A stretch of 64,000 nt of DNA. Origin: Marthasterias glacialis (Eukaryota > Echinodermata > Asteroidea > Forcipulatida > Asteriidae). The notes below the pieces were generated by a model, which did not search any database, was not told where the DNA came from, and saw only the letters and a program-made list of their open reading frames with translations. Position 1 is the first letter of the stretch. Each line of letters begins with the position of its first letter. The translations under genes and the position numbers were made by a program. Where the stretch lies: contig OU452229.1 of assembly GCA_911728455.2 (NCBI GenBank), positions 9,587,642 through 9,651,641 of the forward strand. Direction: 5' to 3'. Shown here in pieces: positions 49,801 to 55,978 of the stretch.

Positions 49801-51478
49801 CCATACATGCTGATGCTATACACTGGATGGTCTGCTTTGGGGACTGCTAATTTATTTTCCAGGCATGACATTACACACTGAGGTCCAACAATCCTAGAAA
49901 ACAATTCCGACAAGAAACAAACTCCATATGAACAATTTATGTTTTGTTTTGTGACAACCCTCCTAGTGTCTGACCATTTAATATCATCCACTTTGGTTCT
50001 GAACGATCATAGCCTGCCTAGTACACAGTTTGTTCTGTGCACAGTTGTGCCACCAAACACAACCTTTGCAGTTCAAATGGTTCTGAATGGTTTATCCTTA
50101 CTCACTAGGCCTTTCAGCCAAAGGGTGACCTCAATCATCCAATTTCCTCCTCTCCTATGTCACTCTATACAAAATTGTTTGGAATAACTGACCATAAGAT
50201 AAGCAATTACTATTTGGGACTAAGCACTCAGTCCTTCTGAATCCTTTATTTCGGCAAAGAGGATACATGCCCTTTTCCAAACGATTGGTTTGTGTTCAGG
50301 CTTCGCCATCATCAGTTATTTTGAAAATGTGCGCCTTTGGTACAACTACAGGGCTTCAAACTCGCAGATGGAACCGTGGTTTCAAAAAGGGCCACGAAGG
50401 ACTTGGGGGAGACGAGTTAATCAACTCACTGGCTATTGTTACTGAAAGTAGAGGGGTTGATGTATGCAACTCCAGACCCTGAACCTTGTCCTCGAAGGAA
50501 CAAAATAAAAAATCACCAAGAACCTTGTGGGCTGCTCAAGATTTTAAGAGAAACTCACCACCGTCCACATAAGCTAAACACTTTCTTTACCTGCAGCCCA
50601 ACTTCACCAGATGATTGAATGCGTTCCCTTCAAATGGGTCGCACACATACATGTGACCATCTCTCTCTGCTAGTTCCAGCACTGCACTCTCATCAATTTG
50701 CTTCGTCTCTAGTCCAGTGTCTTGAACTGCCTGTTTAGTAAATACAATAAGAGCAAGTTGTAAATTGCAACAGGTAAAAACTAAACTCACATTTAGACAA
50801 CAGGTTTCTTGAGACATATTTCTCACCTTTTTTAAAACTCAACCTCAAAAGTGTTCAATTGTTATAAGGGCATGGAACAATCATCTCCATACAAATTTTG
50901 TTTATCAGGGCTGAAGCCATTTTTATTTTGAAATGTGCACAGGAGCATTCTGAAGGGGCAAATAGACAGATTCAGATCTTTATTGGAAAAAAATTTTTGG
51001 GGAATATTTAAAAGAGGGTACTAAGCTCAAAGTCATGAGGCATCAGAGGCCACGACCTCAGTGGTGTAAAAGAGAACTAATCAAGTACAATCTCATTAGG
51101 ACTGATGTTTAAGTCATGTATTTGTTACTTGACAAGATATCATTTTTGTTTGAGAGAGTTTCACAATGAAAGACACCCCAACAACCCTTGTGACCATGTA
51201 CTTGTTTCTCTCCTCTCCTGATCTAGTAAAAAAAAAAAAAAAAAAAAAAAAGAGTGAGACAGTTTGGCTGTTGTTGGAAGTTGTTATTCCCTTGTAATGT
51301 TCCTTTAACCATAACCCATTAGTGTCTTCGGCTAAAGACCCTTGTCAGGCCTCAAGACTCGTCATTTTTAGGGTAAGGCCAGTTATAATAAATACTTCAG
51401 GGTTACCTCGGTTGCTTTCTTGATTTGTTCCTTCTGCGAGTCCTTGGTCACAACAATTCTGATGGCAAAGCTGCCCAT
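15359..51478 (-). CDS. topbp1: DNA topoisomerase 2-binding protein 1 (TopBP1), complete, 32 coding exons, 1639 aa
   Basis: TopBP1 is a nuclear scaffold of BRCT domains that reads phosphoproteins. It loads replication factors through Treslin, binds the RAD9 tail of the 9-1-1 clamp, and activates ATR-ATRIP. The 32 coding exons listed in the sub-entries join with consistent phases and total 4920 nt including the stop. The order matches the vertebrate protein: BRCT0-2 (about residues 1-290), BRCT3 (350-450), BRCT4-5 (545-735), a long linker, BRCT6 (962-1055), the ATR-activating region with W1272 in [18 protein letters not shown]7-8 (1377-1605), and a basic C-terminal tail, [20 protein letters not shown]. 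Human TopBP1 is 1522 residues; the extra length is in linkers. The start at 51476-51478 is the only one fitting BRCT0. The gene hosts a LINE and a DNA transposon in introns 14 and 15. Confidence 0.97.
15540..16180 (-). repeat. degenerate tandem array derived from the 3' end of TOPBP1 exon 31, mostly in intron 31
   Basis: A minus-strand unit reading roughly CATTG..GAGGTCAAACCATTTATGGAAAG recurs with its GTCAAAC core at plus-strand positions 15627, 15715, 15937, 16021, 16079 and 16167, with a weaker one near 15551. Spacing is 58-88 bp apart from one 222-bp gap filled with G-runs. The unit at 16167 is the genuine exon end and splice donor (ATGGAAAG|GTCAGT). The unit at 15627 keeps a GTCAGT donor-like hexamer; that at 15715 has lost it. 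The array looks like decayed duplications of exon end plus donor. Confidence 0.6.
16386..16636. repeat. MITE-like element, same family, in TOPBP1 intron 30
   Basis: Left GGGCCAATTTTATAGCGCTG and right GCTCTATAAAATTGGGCCC mirror each other over about 29 bp. The interior has TAAGCA-type repeats. Confidence 0.65.
18850..19190 (-). mobile_element. tRNA-derived SINE, family B, in TOPBP1 intron 27
   Basis: The minus strand begins with an A-box-like GGTTGGCTAGTGCG and a B box in CCTGGTTTGATTCCTGAC, followed by a body containing GTGCATTGGTTCTCTCCTGT and a TGGGTCGATGTGGCTGGCTG segment. The same order and sequence recur at 41235-41520, so it is a dispersed family with a tRNA-like head. Confidence 0.65.
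20303..23152 (-). CDS. topbp1: TOPBP1 coding exons 23-26: linker and ATR-activating domain
   Basis: Exons: 22761-23152, 22135-22331, 21299-21465, 20303-20482. Exon 23 has a Pro/Gln/Thr-rich segment, an acidic stretch, and then [17 protein letters not shown], conserved with vertebrates. Exon 24 is Ser/Arg/Thr-rich. Exon 25 holds the ATR-activating signature [16 protein letters not shown]; its Trp (residue 1272) corresponds to the vertebrate Trp whose substitution abolishes ATR activation. Exon 26 has [20 protein letters not shown], near-identical to the vertebrate motif before BRCT7. The donor of exon 25 (GAGAG|GTTCGT) is non-consensus. I chose it because it alone gives the phase 0 required by exon 26 with an AG|GT core. 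Confidence 0.92.
20608..20800 (+). repeat. dispersed repeat (second copy at 26283-26520)
   Basis: Shares TTCTAGGTGCAAA, ATCCAGTGGACCCCTGGAAC, ATTTTGAATGTTCCAATGGA and GAATACTTAACCAATC with the second copy, in the same order and orientation. Non-coding. Confidence 0.55.
22445..22642. repeat. MITE-like element, same family, in TOPBP1 intron 23
   Basis: Starts GGGTTCAATTTCATAAAGCA and ends AACTTGATGAAATTGGTCCC; it is palindromic at the ends with GCTTATCAAAAGTAAGC-type interior. Confidence 0.6.
23419..24890 (-). CDS. topbp1: TOPBP1 coding exons 19-22: BRCT6
   Basis: Exons: 24789-24890, 24064-24213, 23659-23742, 23419-23481. All four begin and end in phase 0. Exon 20 encodes [20 protein letters not shown] followed by [19 protein letters not shown], the BRCT6 core. 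Exon 21 begins [10 protein letters not shown] and has the BRCT tryptophan in VSPVWLQT. Exon 22 ends NPKMSL. In vertebrates BRCT6 binds poly(ADP-ribose) and E2F1; whether that holds here is unknown. Confidence 0.94.
23855..23965 (+). repeat. dispersed repeat (second copy at 51938-52050)
   Basis: Both copies read GTGAGTG..., GTACATACATGTAA, GGAGC(A/G)(A/G)AGCTCC and TAAATTCTTGATA-like sequence in order. It lies in TOPBP1 intron 20, and the second copy is upstream of the TOPBP1 start. Confidence 0.45.
24549..24756 (+). repeat. local two-step duplication in TOPBP1 intron 19
   Basis: CATCTTTAAAACAAAGTT plus AGGATTGATAATTATC occurs at 24564 and 24699 (135 bp apart). ATCCAATCTGGTTTGGAAGG occurs at 24647 and 24731 (84 bp apart). 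CGGCCAGAAATCG also recurs. The last copy abuts exon 19. Confidence 0.7.
25358..25982 (-). CDS. topbp1: TOPBP1 coding exon 18: end of BRCT5 and long charged linker
   Basis: This is the largest coding exon (625 bp, residues about 717-925). It opens with [20 protein letters not shown], the final BRCT5 helix, and ends with a conserved block, [20 protein letters not shown], matching the vertebrate TPSKFLSKDKLFKPSFD region. Between them is about 130 residues rich in Ser, Lys, Glu, Gln and Asp with several SK/SS repeats and no recognisable domain. The linker is longer than I recall for human TopBP1 and is probably disordered. Confidence 0.93.
26110..26262. repeat. small inverted-repeat element ending in CATGCAACTT
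   Basis: Begins GCATGCAACTTGGACTTAAC and ends GAGGAAAAGTTGCATGTCTG, so the ends are inverted. A related copy is at 44325-44485 (AAGTTGCATGACC ... AAAAGTTGCATGCCTG, with GAGGAAATCAGCTGATTAGC) and diverged ones near 22340 and 37020. Confidence 0.5.
26283..26520 (+). repeat. dispersed repeat, copy of the 20608-20800 family
   Basis: GTTCTAGGTGCAAAGTAACA, ATCCAGTGGGCCCCTGGAAC, TTTTGAACATTCCAATGGAA and GAATACTTAATCGATC match the other copy, with an extra central segment. It lies in TOPBP1 intron 17. Confidence 0.55.
26994..32431 (-). CDS. topbp1: TOPBP1 coding exons 15-17: BRCT4 and BRCT5
   Basis: Exons: 32300-32431, 28154-28376, 26994-27182. Exon 15 has [20 protein letters not shown], the start of BRCT4. 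Exon 16 contains [20 protein letters not shown] and then [15 protein letters not shown], nearly the vertebrate sequence. Exon 17 carries the BRCT5 core [20 protein letters not shown]. In the known protein BRCT5 directs TopBP1 to damage foci through MDC1 and BLM. The acceptor of exon 16 was placed at 28376 because only that frame avoids a stop. Intron 15, between exons 15 and 16, contains the 3.4-kb DNA transposon. Confidence 0.94.
29043..29050 (+). promoter_or_regulatory. TATA-like element upstream of the transposon gene
   Basis: TGTATAAATCG lies about 140 bp before the ATG at 29190, inside the transposon, and is followed by a GC-richer segment. A core promoter internal to the element would let it be expressed independently of TOPBP1. 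This is motif evidence only. Confidence 0.35.
29190..30869 (+). CDS. transposon-borne gene: 342-aa protein of a multicopy invertebrate family, three exons
   Basis: Exons 29190-29634, 29891-30056 and 30452-30869 join in frame (445+166+418 = 1029 nt) at GT-AG junctions. The start is ATG at 29190. Residues 41-80 are very acidic (Asp/Ser/Glu). C117, C119 and C127 form a compact cysteine cluster around [11 protein letters not shown]. Residues about 200-255 look like a helical DNA-binding segment with [16 protein letters not shown]. Residues 262-280 are [19 protein letters not shown], a block I recall from long uncharacterised multicopy proteins of echinoderms and other marine invertebrates. Those proteins, from memory, continue into a transposase-like C-terminal half. 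Here the protein instead ends soon after VWRKY in a Pro/Ala/Ser-rich tail, so the catalytic part is probably deleted. It is antisense to TOPBP1 and lies wholly within the inverted repeats. Confidence 0.75.
31922..32263. repeat. TAAGCA-type repeat flanking the DNA transposon and adjacent copies
   Basis: Reads GGTAAGCACTGAAAACTTAC, GTTACCAGCCAGAAATCTGT, then TTTCATAAAGCTGTCAAGCA and a GGGTCCAATTTAATGGAGCT end. The part at 31922 continues the TTAAGCACAAA sequence that ends at 28502 across the transposon, so the transposon split a member of this family. Confidence 0.55.
33239..36697 (+). CDS. LINE ORF: signal peptide, 2A-like motif, AP endonuclease and reverse transcriptase (1152 aa, intact)
   Basis: A single ORF without stops or frameshifts. 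Residues 1-24 are a predicted secretory signal ([16 protein letters not shown], with a plausible cut after Ala24). Residues 79-87 are GDVNPNPGP, a 2A-like motif where the ribosome could skip between Gly86 and Pro87. A basic block (about 149-165) could direct the downstream product to the nucleus. The endonuclease spans about 205-424 ([24 protein letters not shown] 349-352, SDHH 414-417). The reverse transcriptase has [16 protein letters not shown], the [10 protein letters not shown] motif [11 protein letters not shown] and YADD at 869-872. The C-terminal region with SLHWLPI is typical of CR1/L2-type LINEs. The canonical 2A glutamate is Asn here, which may lower skipping. It is antisense to TOPBP1, in intron 14. 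Confidence 0.93.
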   Translation: MASFKVNTVVAIVLVVLCYNTITADTAGSWNCQDRHSMNMYMYMYKKLHTQLKCKFLGSRFHYYSNCTSTFRLKVLLSGDVNPNPGPVTHDYPHDNLEGNHRSQSDSNRLIYDRSFLLGVLQKKCHFLSSQKLPNDTWANIKYLGLAQKRRSHRGKRAGRRKQRLIQVVSSCRVIDCSSNQLRGVNPRNLQSIPNQDKHTNKLGSTICVWNAHSLRNKALSTCDYIFEHDIDIVAITETWLHADDPVVIGECTPPGYTFLSAPRKTGRGGGIAVIFKSALNLSFRDNLTHYTSFESVHVTNMASTLNFIVIYRPPPSQANGLTFSSFINEFDDFLTEIAFLSGRLLMVGDFNVHVDLPTKPEVILFLQITSSANLQQHVIGPTHAMGHTLDLVFTRCSDEALINNCYLHDALMSDHHVVHISLTAAKAKPHKTMISIRNYRNIDKQTFSDSLTHIMDSFDPQSDTNSSFEWYGMELSQLLDSVAPSSVKSRTPRCRMPWYNDDIHVARRVKRRAERKWRKTRSSDDRENFLQERRKSTNIICQAKITYCKEKLASCNTKDIYRTLNSLLHRNLTPLPVHNCAETLSNQFCLYFLNKITKIRQNLDLAEDRIGCLADSQSINFEPLSYFNLATEDEILHIIHRFPNKSCSLDPFPTWLLKENIAPILPVLTSIINTSLTEGVFPTGARCAIIKPLLKKPTLDKNLLSNYRPVSNLSFLGKIIEKVVCSRLTAHMTIHNLMDPYQSAYRSNHSTETALIKVKNDIMTDLSLNRVTFLVLLDLSAAFDTIDRNILISRLSSRIGVHDVALKWFKSYLADWSARVELGGKKSHPNQVCVGLPQGSVFGPIGYCIYTLPVGDIARHHGVSHHCYADDTQLYISFDPKSPNDRNRASETLNKCLSDIKSWMTYNKLKLNEDKTEFLIIGSPSNLNKLPEIALTLGTSVIKPSASARNLGVYFDCNMSMSPHITQLCNVVRFHLRNVSKIRKYIDQNACHHAVRGLILSRLDYCNGLLTSLPTSQLKRLKRLQSLQNWAARLIYRTNRRQDATPLLQSLHWLPISKRIRYKLLLLVYKSFHNQSPKYMQSCIVRYVPSRPNLRSSSNPFLLTSPRTYNKSGDRTFMATAAKEWNSLPFSLQNAMSLQQFRKKVKTHLFN
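33239..36835 (+). mobile_element. CR1/L2-group non-LTR retrotransposon, apparently full coding length
   Basis: Contains the intact ORF above, a short 3' UTR of about 115 bp and a 3' tail of ATT/TTA trinucleotides (about 36812-36835), as expected for this LINE group. The 5' boundary is uncertain: the 5' UTR probably extends some way upstream of 33239, and I found no convincing target-site duplication, which is common for these LINEs. The intact ORF and clean tail point to recent insertion. The clade call rests on domain layout and motif style, not on a tree. Confidence 0.85.
36836..37790 (-). other. TOPBP1 intron 14, part right of the LINE
   Basis: Opens with very AT-rich, partly self-complementary sequence (TTTAATTTTAATTTTATTAA) and contains a diverged fragment of the CATGCAACTT family near 37030-37150. 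No exon was seen before the one at 37791-37904. Confidence 0.5.
37791..41770 (-). CDS. topbp1: TOPBP1 coding exons 10-14: acidic linker, BRCT3 and following linker
   Basis: Exons: 41592-41770, 40890-41053, 39492-39617, 39111-39238, 37791-37904. Exon 10 is an acidic, Ser/Met-rich linker ending in FLDGCK, the first strand of BRCT3. Exon 11 continues [20 protein letters not shown], very close to the vertebrate domain, and exon 12 begins [13 protein letters not shown], with the BRCT tryptophan. Exons 13 and 14 encode a charged linker with a lysine-rich block ([14 protein letters not shown]) that could serve as a nuclear localisation signal. Phases 2/0, 0/2, 2/2, 2/1 and 1/1 all join. Confidence 0.93.
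38125..38690 (+). repeat. dispersed repeat, copy of the 2118-2970 element, in TOPBP1 intron 13
   Basis: Begins AACCAGTTGGTGCCAGATGT and contains GTCCTTTTGTTCCAAGAAG, GGTTCTGTGTTTAGTACCAC and CATTGTCAAGTCAGGGTTTC, in the same order as the inverted copy at the left of the window. The ORFs across it are incidental. Confidence 0.5.
38765..39030 (+). repeat. dispersed repeat (second copy at 61025-61275)
   Basis: GAGGTTTACAGACTCGGTGC, ACCAGAAATACAAAACTAC and TGATTGCTTTACTTCTTTCA match the copy at 61025 in order and orientation. A more diverged relative with GGAAAAATTCCTGACAAA is near 16850-17030. Confidence 0.5.
40024..40290. repeat. MITE-like element of the 'GGATTTCACAAA' family
   Basis: Left GGGCTGGATTTCACAAAACA and right GCACTTTGTGAAATCTTGCC are inverted copies. 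Related elements lie at 43732-43892 and 45081-45231. It is in TOPBP1 intron 11. Confidence 0.6.
40658..40850. repeat. MITE-like element, same family, in TOPBP1 intron 11
   Basis: Starts GGGTCAAATTTAATTGAGCT and ends AGCTCTACAAAATTAAGCCC, with an interior GATACCAGTCACAGGTAGTA shared with other copies. Confidence 0.6.
41235..41520 (-). mobile_element. tRNA-derived SINE, family B copy, in TOPBP1 intron 10
   Basis: Minus strand: GGCCCGGGTTTGATTCCCAG (B box), then GTGCATTGGTTCTCTCTGTA, a CTCTGGCTGTTCTCTGTGGT block and GGTTGATGTATCTGGCTGCC. This is colinear with the copy at 18850-19190. The A-box end is truncated. It sits between TOPBP1 exons 10 and 11. Confidence 0.62.
41965..42036 (-). repeat. 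tRNA-Thr-like sequence, probably a SINE head
   Basis: The minus strand reads GGGCTTGTTAGCTCAGTTGG (A box), a cloverleaf-like anticodon arm with loop ATGGTAT, and B box GGTTCGAGTCC. The acceptor stem does not close (GGGCTTG against ATCAGAC) and the anticodon and T stems have mismatches, so I do not call a functional tRNA. AT-rich microsatellite sequence follows it. Confidence 0.55.
42250..42460 (-). repeat. Penelope-like or retrozyme-type 3' region with hammerhead-ribozyme-like core (tentative)
   Basis: On the minus strand CTGACGA (42336-42342) is followed by a 5-bp stem GGTCC/GGATC and then CGAAA (42316-42320): the order CTGANGA, stem II, GAAA of a hammerhead core. Such cores are known in Penelope-like elements of invertebrates. 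The stem III and cleavage-site side does not form cleanly in the flank that I can read (AGCTAAGGCCATC). No reverse transcriptase is visible nearby, so at most this is a terminal fragment. Confidence 0.35.
43732..43892. repeat. MITE-like element, 'GGATTTCACAAA' family
   Basis: Left GGGCTGGATTTCACCAATCA and right AACAGTTGGTGAAACTGAGC are inverted. The interior includes ACTGATTTTAGGATAAGC and its partner CTCGATCTAAAATCAATGC. Confidence 0.55.
44325..44485. repeat. small repeat element, CATGCAACTT family
   Basis: Shares GAGGAAATCAGCTGATTAGC and AAAAGTTGCATGCCTG with the element at 26110-26262, and AAACTGCCTAGCA with a fragment near 22370. It lies in TOPBP1 intron 9. Confidence 0.5.
45081..45231. 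repeat. MITE-like element, 'GGATTTCACAAA' family
   Basis: Left GGCGACAATTTCACAAAGCA followed by CTAAGATTCAT; right ATCAATCTTAGCTCTTTGTG followed by AAATTGGCCCC. The arms pair over about 30 bp. The inner GTATTGTGACATCACA block also occurs in the 40024 copy. Confidence 0.6.
45373..51478 (-). CDS. topbp1: TOPBP1 coding exons 1-9: BRCT0, BRCT1, BRCT2
   Basis: Exons: 51407-51478, 50591-50730, 49761-49893, 49098-49205, 48097-48170, 47405-47535, 46379-46444, 45662-45714, 45373-45490. Exon 1 starts [18 protein letters not shown]. Exon 2 carries [20 protein letters not shown], which closely matches vertebrate BRCT0. Exon 4 carries [14 protein letters not shown], the phosphate-binding signature of BRCT1, and exon 6 carries [16 protein letters not shown], the start of BRCT2. 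In the known protein BRCT1 binds phosphorylated RAD9 and Treslin. Exon 9 holds [20 protein letters not shown], the end of BRCT2. Exon 8 ends AAA|GTAAGT, which is the weakest -1 position in the set. Confidence 0.95.
45940..46285. repeat. composite of related TAAGCA-type inverted-repeat elements
   Basis: Contains CACTGAGCTGCTTTTAAGCA, GGTTACCAGCCAAAATGCCA, the reverse GTCTGTGACTGGTTTCCTGC and an end CAGGAAACTGGGCTTAGGCC. It looks like two overlapping or nested members of the family seen at 10221 and 40658. It lies in TOPBP1 intron 7, between exons 46379-46444 and 45662-45714. Confidence 0.5.
46530..46863 (+). repeat. irregular tandem repeat of a TGCCAAATGCAACAAAATGC motif, in TOPBP1 intron 6
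   Basis: Six or more copies of TGCCAAATGCAAC or TGCTAAATGCAAC with AATGCAAC appended lie at about 46530, 46572, 46659, 46748, 46791 and 46837, spaced 42-89 bp. The long minus-strand ORF over this region is a by-product of the repeat. Confidence 0.65.
51231..51252 (+). repeat. poly(A) tract in TOPBP1 intron 1 (coding numbering)
   Basis: An uninterrupted A-run of over 20 bp between coding exons 1 and 2. It may be a retroposon tail or a simple repeat; no body was recognised next to it. A comparable T-run is at 30260-30282 inside the DNA transposon. Confidence 0.8.
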
Positions 51479-51508
51479 GATTACAGCCCTCTTGAAGATA
51501 ATCAACTT
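51479..51508 (-). other. TOPBP1 5' UTR part of the first coding exon
   Basis: The exon holding the start codon appears to begin at 51508, after a pyrimidine-rich acceptor (TCATCTTTAG|AAGTTG, minus strand). That leaves 30 nt of 5' UTR and implies at least one non-coding exon upstream. Confidence 0.55.
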
Positions 51509-52050
51509 CTAAAGATGACCAACCCAATGAGAAGATGACCCTATAAAGACAGTGATTAAGAAAAGGATCAAATGTTTATTTTCCCGTTCTAAATTACAGA
51601 TATCAACCTGGATTTTTAGATTTAGTTTGCCCATTTGTATTAAATTAAAAAACTTGACACATTTGAGGAATTTTGATATTTTTCTCTAAAGTGTAAAATT
51701 TTGGTGTAAATTTTGCTGTAAAATGCCAAGTCCTTTTCAAGGTGACAATTCAAAGGAATTTATTGGAATTGAATCATTTTTCAAAAATCCAGGTTTCCCG
51801 ACAATCATTCATTCTGACCAAGTTTGTGATTCTTTCTAAATTCTGACATTACATTTTGCAGTAAAAACCCTAACCACCTAGGGTTACTTACTAGGATCCT
51901 TCTGCACTCTACAACAAAATACAACACCATATGCAGGCCTGTGAGTGGACTATTAAAATAAAGGTGGGAAGAGTACATACATGTAAAATATCACTGGGAG
52001 CGAAGCTCCTCAGCCATTAAATTCTTGATAAATCATAGATATGTTCCAAA

Positions 52051-55000
52051 AAACTAACGTCCAAGTCCAATCGGAATACAAATGGACAGATGAACAATCG
52101 TAATACAAATGGACATACATGTACTGTGATATACATGTGTGATGAAAATTGCCCCGCAAGAAAGAAAAATAAAAACAAAACATGGACCAAGAAAGACCCA
52201 AAGCTTACGTTTATACTATCATCGGCCTCTCCAGGGTGTCCTACATGTTATCATTTTAATAAAATAAAACCTACAAATTGTGAAGTTTTTGGTAAACAAG
52301 CTCAAGGTTCTGAGGAAGTGTGAGTCGCTGATGGTTGCCTACCATGCTGTCCATCCAAGGCATTAGCGCGTGAACCAGTGATGACCCACCCTATATACAC
52401 GGCTTTAGTGCACACACCAGTGACGACATTACACACAATTTTGTTAATTTCTTTTTTACTGAGCATGTGCAGGTTCGTAGTCTTAGTTATCAAGCTGTTT
52501 ACTAGCAAGTTCTTATGTTATTGCGTAATGTACTATTCGGTTTCGCCATTTTGTGCCCCAATTGTATCATGCAAAGTAGCGAGATAACAAAGACTAATAC
52601 CAACTCATGCATTCGCACTGCACGCTACACAAAATAATAAAAAACGAGTATAAAAATTTGCCTTACTCAACTTTTAATCGGACATTTCACAGGCCTACAT
52701 ATGGGAACTCAACACCGAAACTGTTGGGACTCGGATTATGGTGGTATGCCTGATCTAATGTAAAGCATAATCAGTTTACTAGTGCATTCCTCAGTACAAC
52801 TGAATGAACAGTACCATGTCATTAGAGTTTGGTTGGTCTTGGGTGCTTTGGGTTAAGGAAAAACCAATTTTGATTACATTCCGTTTCAACATAGGGATGG
52901 TTGATTGGGAATTTGTACTTACTTTTGTTCATACCAAAATCCATTTTTGATACATGTTACCAAACATGTGATTGTGTTTTAAAAAAATGTGATTGTTTTA
53001 CGAGTATAATGGGAAATTTAAAATTGGTTAGTTACGCTACAAAAAAGGACACGGGGAAAAAATGTTATGTATAAGAATAGAGAGTTTGCCCTAATAGTAT
53101 GCAGGTAAAAAGAAGTGCAATGTTTCTACCATTGCAAACCCTTGTTGATTGAACGTCAAGAACCAGTGCATCTTTTGTAATAAATAACTCACAACCAATC
53201 GAAACCGTTAGACAATACAACAATGGCTACTTAAGGGTAAATTTGCTTGACTTGTGGTAAAAAACTCATAACTAATCAAATTTTTGACATCTCAGATATT
53301 GCTTTTTTTTTTTTTATTTGTTTTATTGTTAGACTGCATGCTCTTTGGCAAGCCATGGTAATTATAAAACACTACATTCAAAATTGTATCACGTTTTTAA
53401 ACTTTAAAAACTTGTGCCAGTATCTTCAAAAGCATGTGTTTGGAAAAGAACTATAGGACTGCTGGACTTATATAACTGCAGGACATGTTTGGTTGTGGGG
53501 CGACTGTCCAAGTGCCAAAAATACTGGACTCTGGTCAGTGTTCCCTTGGCTATTTTAAGCCCTGACCCAAAGGTTAACTTGGACTGACAAATTGTACATG
53601 GTCAGCAAGTTCTATGTCCAAGATAAAGAACATTCATGTCCAAGGGTTATAAACAATTTTGTTTTTATTGAACCGGTATCATTTATTATTTTTTTACAGG
53701 CTAAAAGGCTCAAAAATGGGCCATTTGTCACTTTTTCAGAAAAACTAAAATTGAGAAATGAGACGAATGAGGAAAGGAATACAACTTCAAAGCCTTTCCT
53801 CATTGCCACTGCCTTCCAATCCAACACGCCCTGAATTAAGGGTCATTTCCCCATGAGGAAATATTCTCCACCACATTTTGTTTGTTATGACATTTAACGA
53901 GCACAATCTGTATTTCTGTACGTATAACTTGGAGCGCAGTCTTTCTAATCCGACAAGCTGAATGGTAAAGATTGATTAACTCTCTCTTACTCTTGGTAAC
54001 ATTTTCCAGGGAGTAGACCCACCATTTAAAACCATTCAACTGCATTATGTTGGGTATGGTGGCAGCACTGTGCACAGGATTAACAGTGTACATGGGATTG
54101 TGTGTAATGTGTGATGCATTCATCACATGACACCATACTGCAGGCTGCTTAGTTTATTTATCATTCAGTGACTGAGCTGGAATGGTCCGACAGTAAGATG
54201 GTTACGGTAAACCAGCAAATTGGCATTTTTGTCATTAACTGTTTAGGTGTTTGGTGTTCTTTCCCCTTTTAAAATTGCACTTGCAAACCCAAACACTTGT
54301 TGATGAGGTAAAATATTAGATTTGCAATTACCTAGGGCCAATTTTACAATAATTTTTTATGAGAACTTATATTTGCTGCATGTCCACACCTTCTGTTAAA
54401 GATAATTTTAACACTGACACCAATACAGGTTATGTAACTGAATCTTAAAATATGAAGGAGACCATGTCCCACATCTGATTAACTGTAGCTCTTGATCACG
54501 TCCCTTTTTTAAAAATGATACCCAAGAGCTATAACACCCCATGTGTTAAAATGTTGCATACTTTTGTCAACATTTTTTTGTCATGTTCCATACCAGTTGG
54601 GTACAAATTTTAACATATTGTTTGCCAAAATCCTCCAGTCTACGACCGTTGGGAGGATCACAGATTACTATAGTATTATCGCAACTAAGTCCCAGCCGTT
54701 TCCCACCGTAACATTTTGTAAAATAAAGCAGATCTATATGTAAAGTAAAAAAAGTGAATGTGGTAAACTAAAATTTGCCAAAAGTTTACCACTCCAGGTT
54801 TATCCATCCAGGACTGCCAGAGACCTGGACTGGAGACTCCCTCCCCACCCGCTTCTCCACCACACAACATGCAGGATAGAGCTGCCATAGACAGATAGAG
54901 GACCCAACCATTACCATTGGCTAATTACCCCACCCTCCTTTAAAAACAAACTACAAATACAATACACAACTCATTTACCATGTTTACTTTGCTTTGGCAA

Positions 55001-55410
55001 AGAAGATGAAGTTTAACATGCGTAAAATACTGAACAAATGTACTTTTCTGCGAGGCATACCACACAATATTTGACACCTTAAAAAAGTGAAGCTTCATCA
55101 TAAAGTATACTGATTAACATGAAAAAATAACATCAGAGAAAGGGGGCACATGAGGGCAAAATGAGCAATCACGAAAGGACAGCCAACTTGGCGCCAGTGT
55201 CGAATATCAACCCGCTTCGACAACGTGCCCTTGTTCACCGAAGCGGACTTAGACTGCACTCTGCACAACGCAAGCTGCACGACTCATGCTCAGTGTACAA
55301 TGCATTTAATAAAGGCAATTTGTAGTGGGTCAACTTGTCACTCAACTTCAAGAAGTTCGTGAACATTCCACCAGACATGAAGCAAAACTACCAACAAATT
55401 TCGTATTGAT
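52051..55410 (-). other. TOPBP1 5' intron, mostly featureless
   Basis: About 3.4 kb between the presumed non-coding exon and the start-codon exon. AT-rich with few recognisable repeats. A plus-strand acceptor-like TTTTTTTACAG at 53689-53699 followed by about 45 open codons ending at 53832 is noted as a finding. Nothing else could be supported. Confidence 0.5.
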
Positions 55411-55416
55411 ACCTAC

Positions 55417-55620
55417 CCAGTCTAGGTCCTCACAGTTTGTACACCACCTGGCCACAGAAAGTGGATTTTATTTACGGCTATGAAGTTCACATTTTGAGAG
55501 AAAACTTGTACCAAGTTTTGTGAAACATTCTCCCGCTCCGCCACCATTTTGTCACTGCATGGTCTGGGTTTCCCGCACAGCTCCAAAATCCGCTTTGCTG
55601 ATTGGTCAATGCCGTGCCAT
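55417..55620 (-). promoter_or_regulatory. TOPBP1 non-coding first exon and promoter (CCAAT box)
   Basis: A GC-richer segment of about 400 bp holds a good minus-strand donor at 55411-55416 (GACTG|GGTAGGT or one base over). Upstream, 55599-55606 reads CCAATCAG on the minus strand, a classic NF-Y site. ACAAAATGGTGGCGG (minus strand), resembling a YY1 site, lies near 55540. The spacing suggests a start around 55.5 kb and a first intron of about 3.9 kb. This is inferred from composition, motifs and splice signals only. Confidence 0.5.
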
Positions 55621-55947
55621 TCTTATTCCAGTGCGCGTATTTCCATATCAATTGCCCTTGCAATGACAGGCCATTGCTTTAAAGGGGCTATGCGCTACCA
55701 CTAACTCTAACACTATTTCTAAAGACAGGAACAGACCTTACGCGTCTCACGTCATGAGTCCCGTAGAGATATGTACAACAGCACCCTCAATGAAGTCAAA
55801 AAGGTCATAATTTTACTGTAGAAAAACAGCTGTGCATACCCTCTATTCTTTCTCAATCTCAGTCCCCTTGGATCCCCCCAAATATATTTTCTGGTTCAAA
55901 AATGAGGGAGTCCAGAGTAGGCCATGGGTAGATCCAGAATATCTTTT

Positions 55948-55978
55948 AAAAGTGGGGGGGGGGTGGGGGGGGGGGGTA
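55948..55978 (+). repeat. G-run tract
   Basis: A run of G with single T interruptions (GGGGGGGGGGTGGGGGGGGG), potentially G-quadruplex forming, upstream of the TOPBP1 promoter. Similar tracts occur at 15668-15680, 15780-15796 and 56278-56296. Confidence 0.75.

Noticed and set aside
54010..54130. Small plus-strand ORF with a hydrophobic stretch (LGMVAALCTGLTVYMGLCVM)
   Set aside because: It is membrane-like, but only about 36 codons long, bounded by stops, without a splice partner or known family; probably chance.
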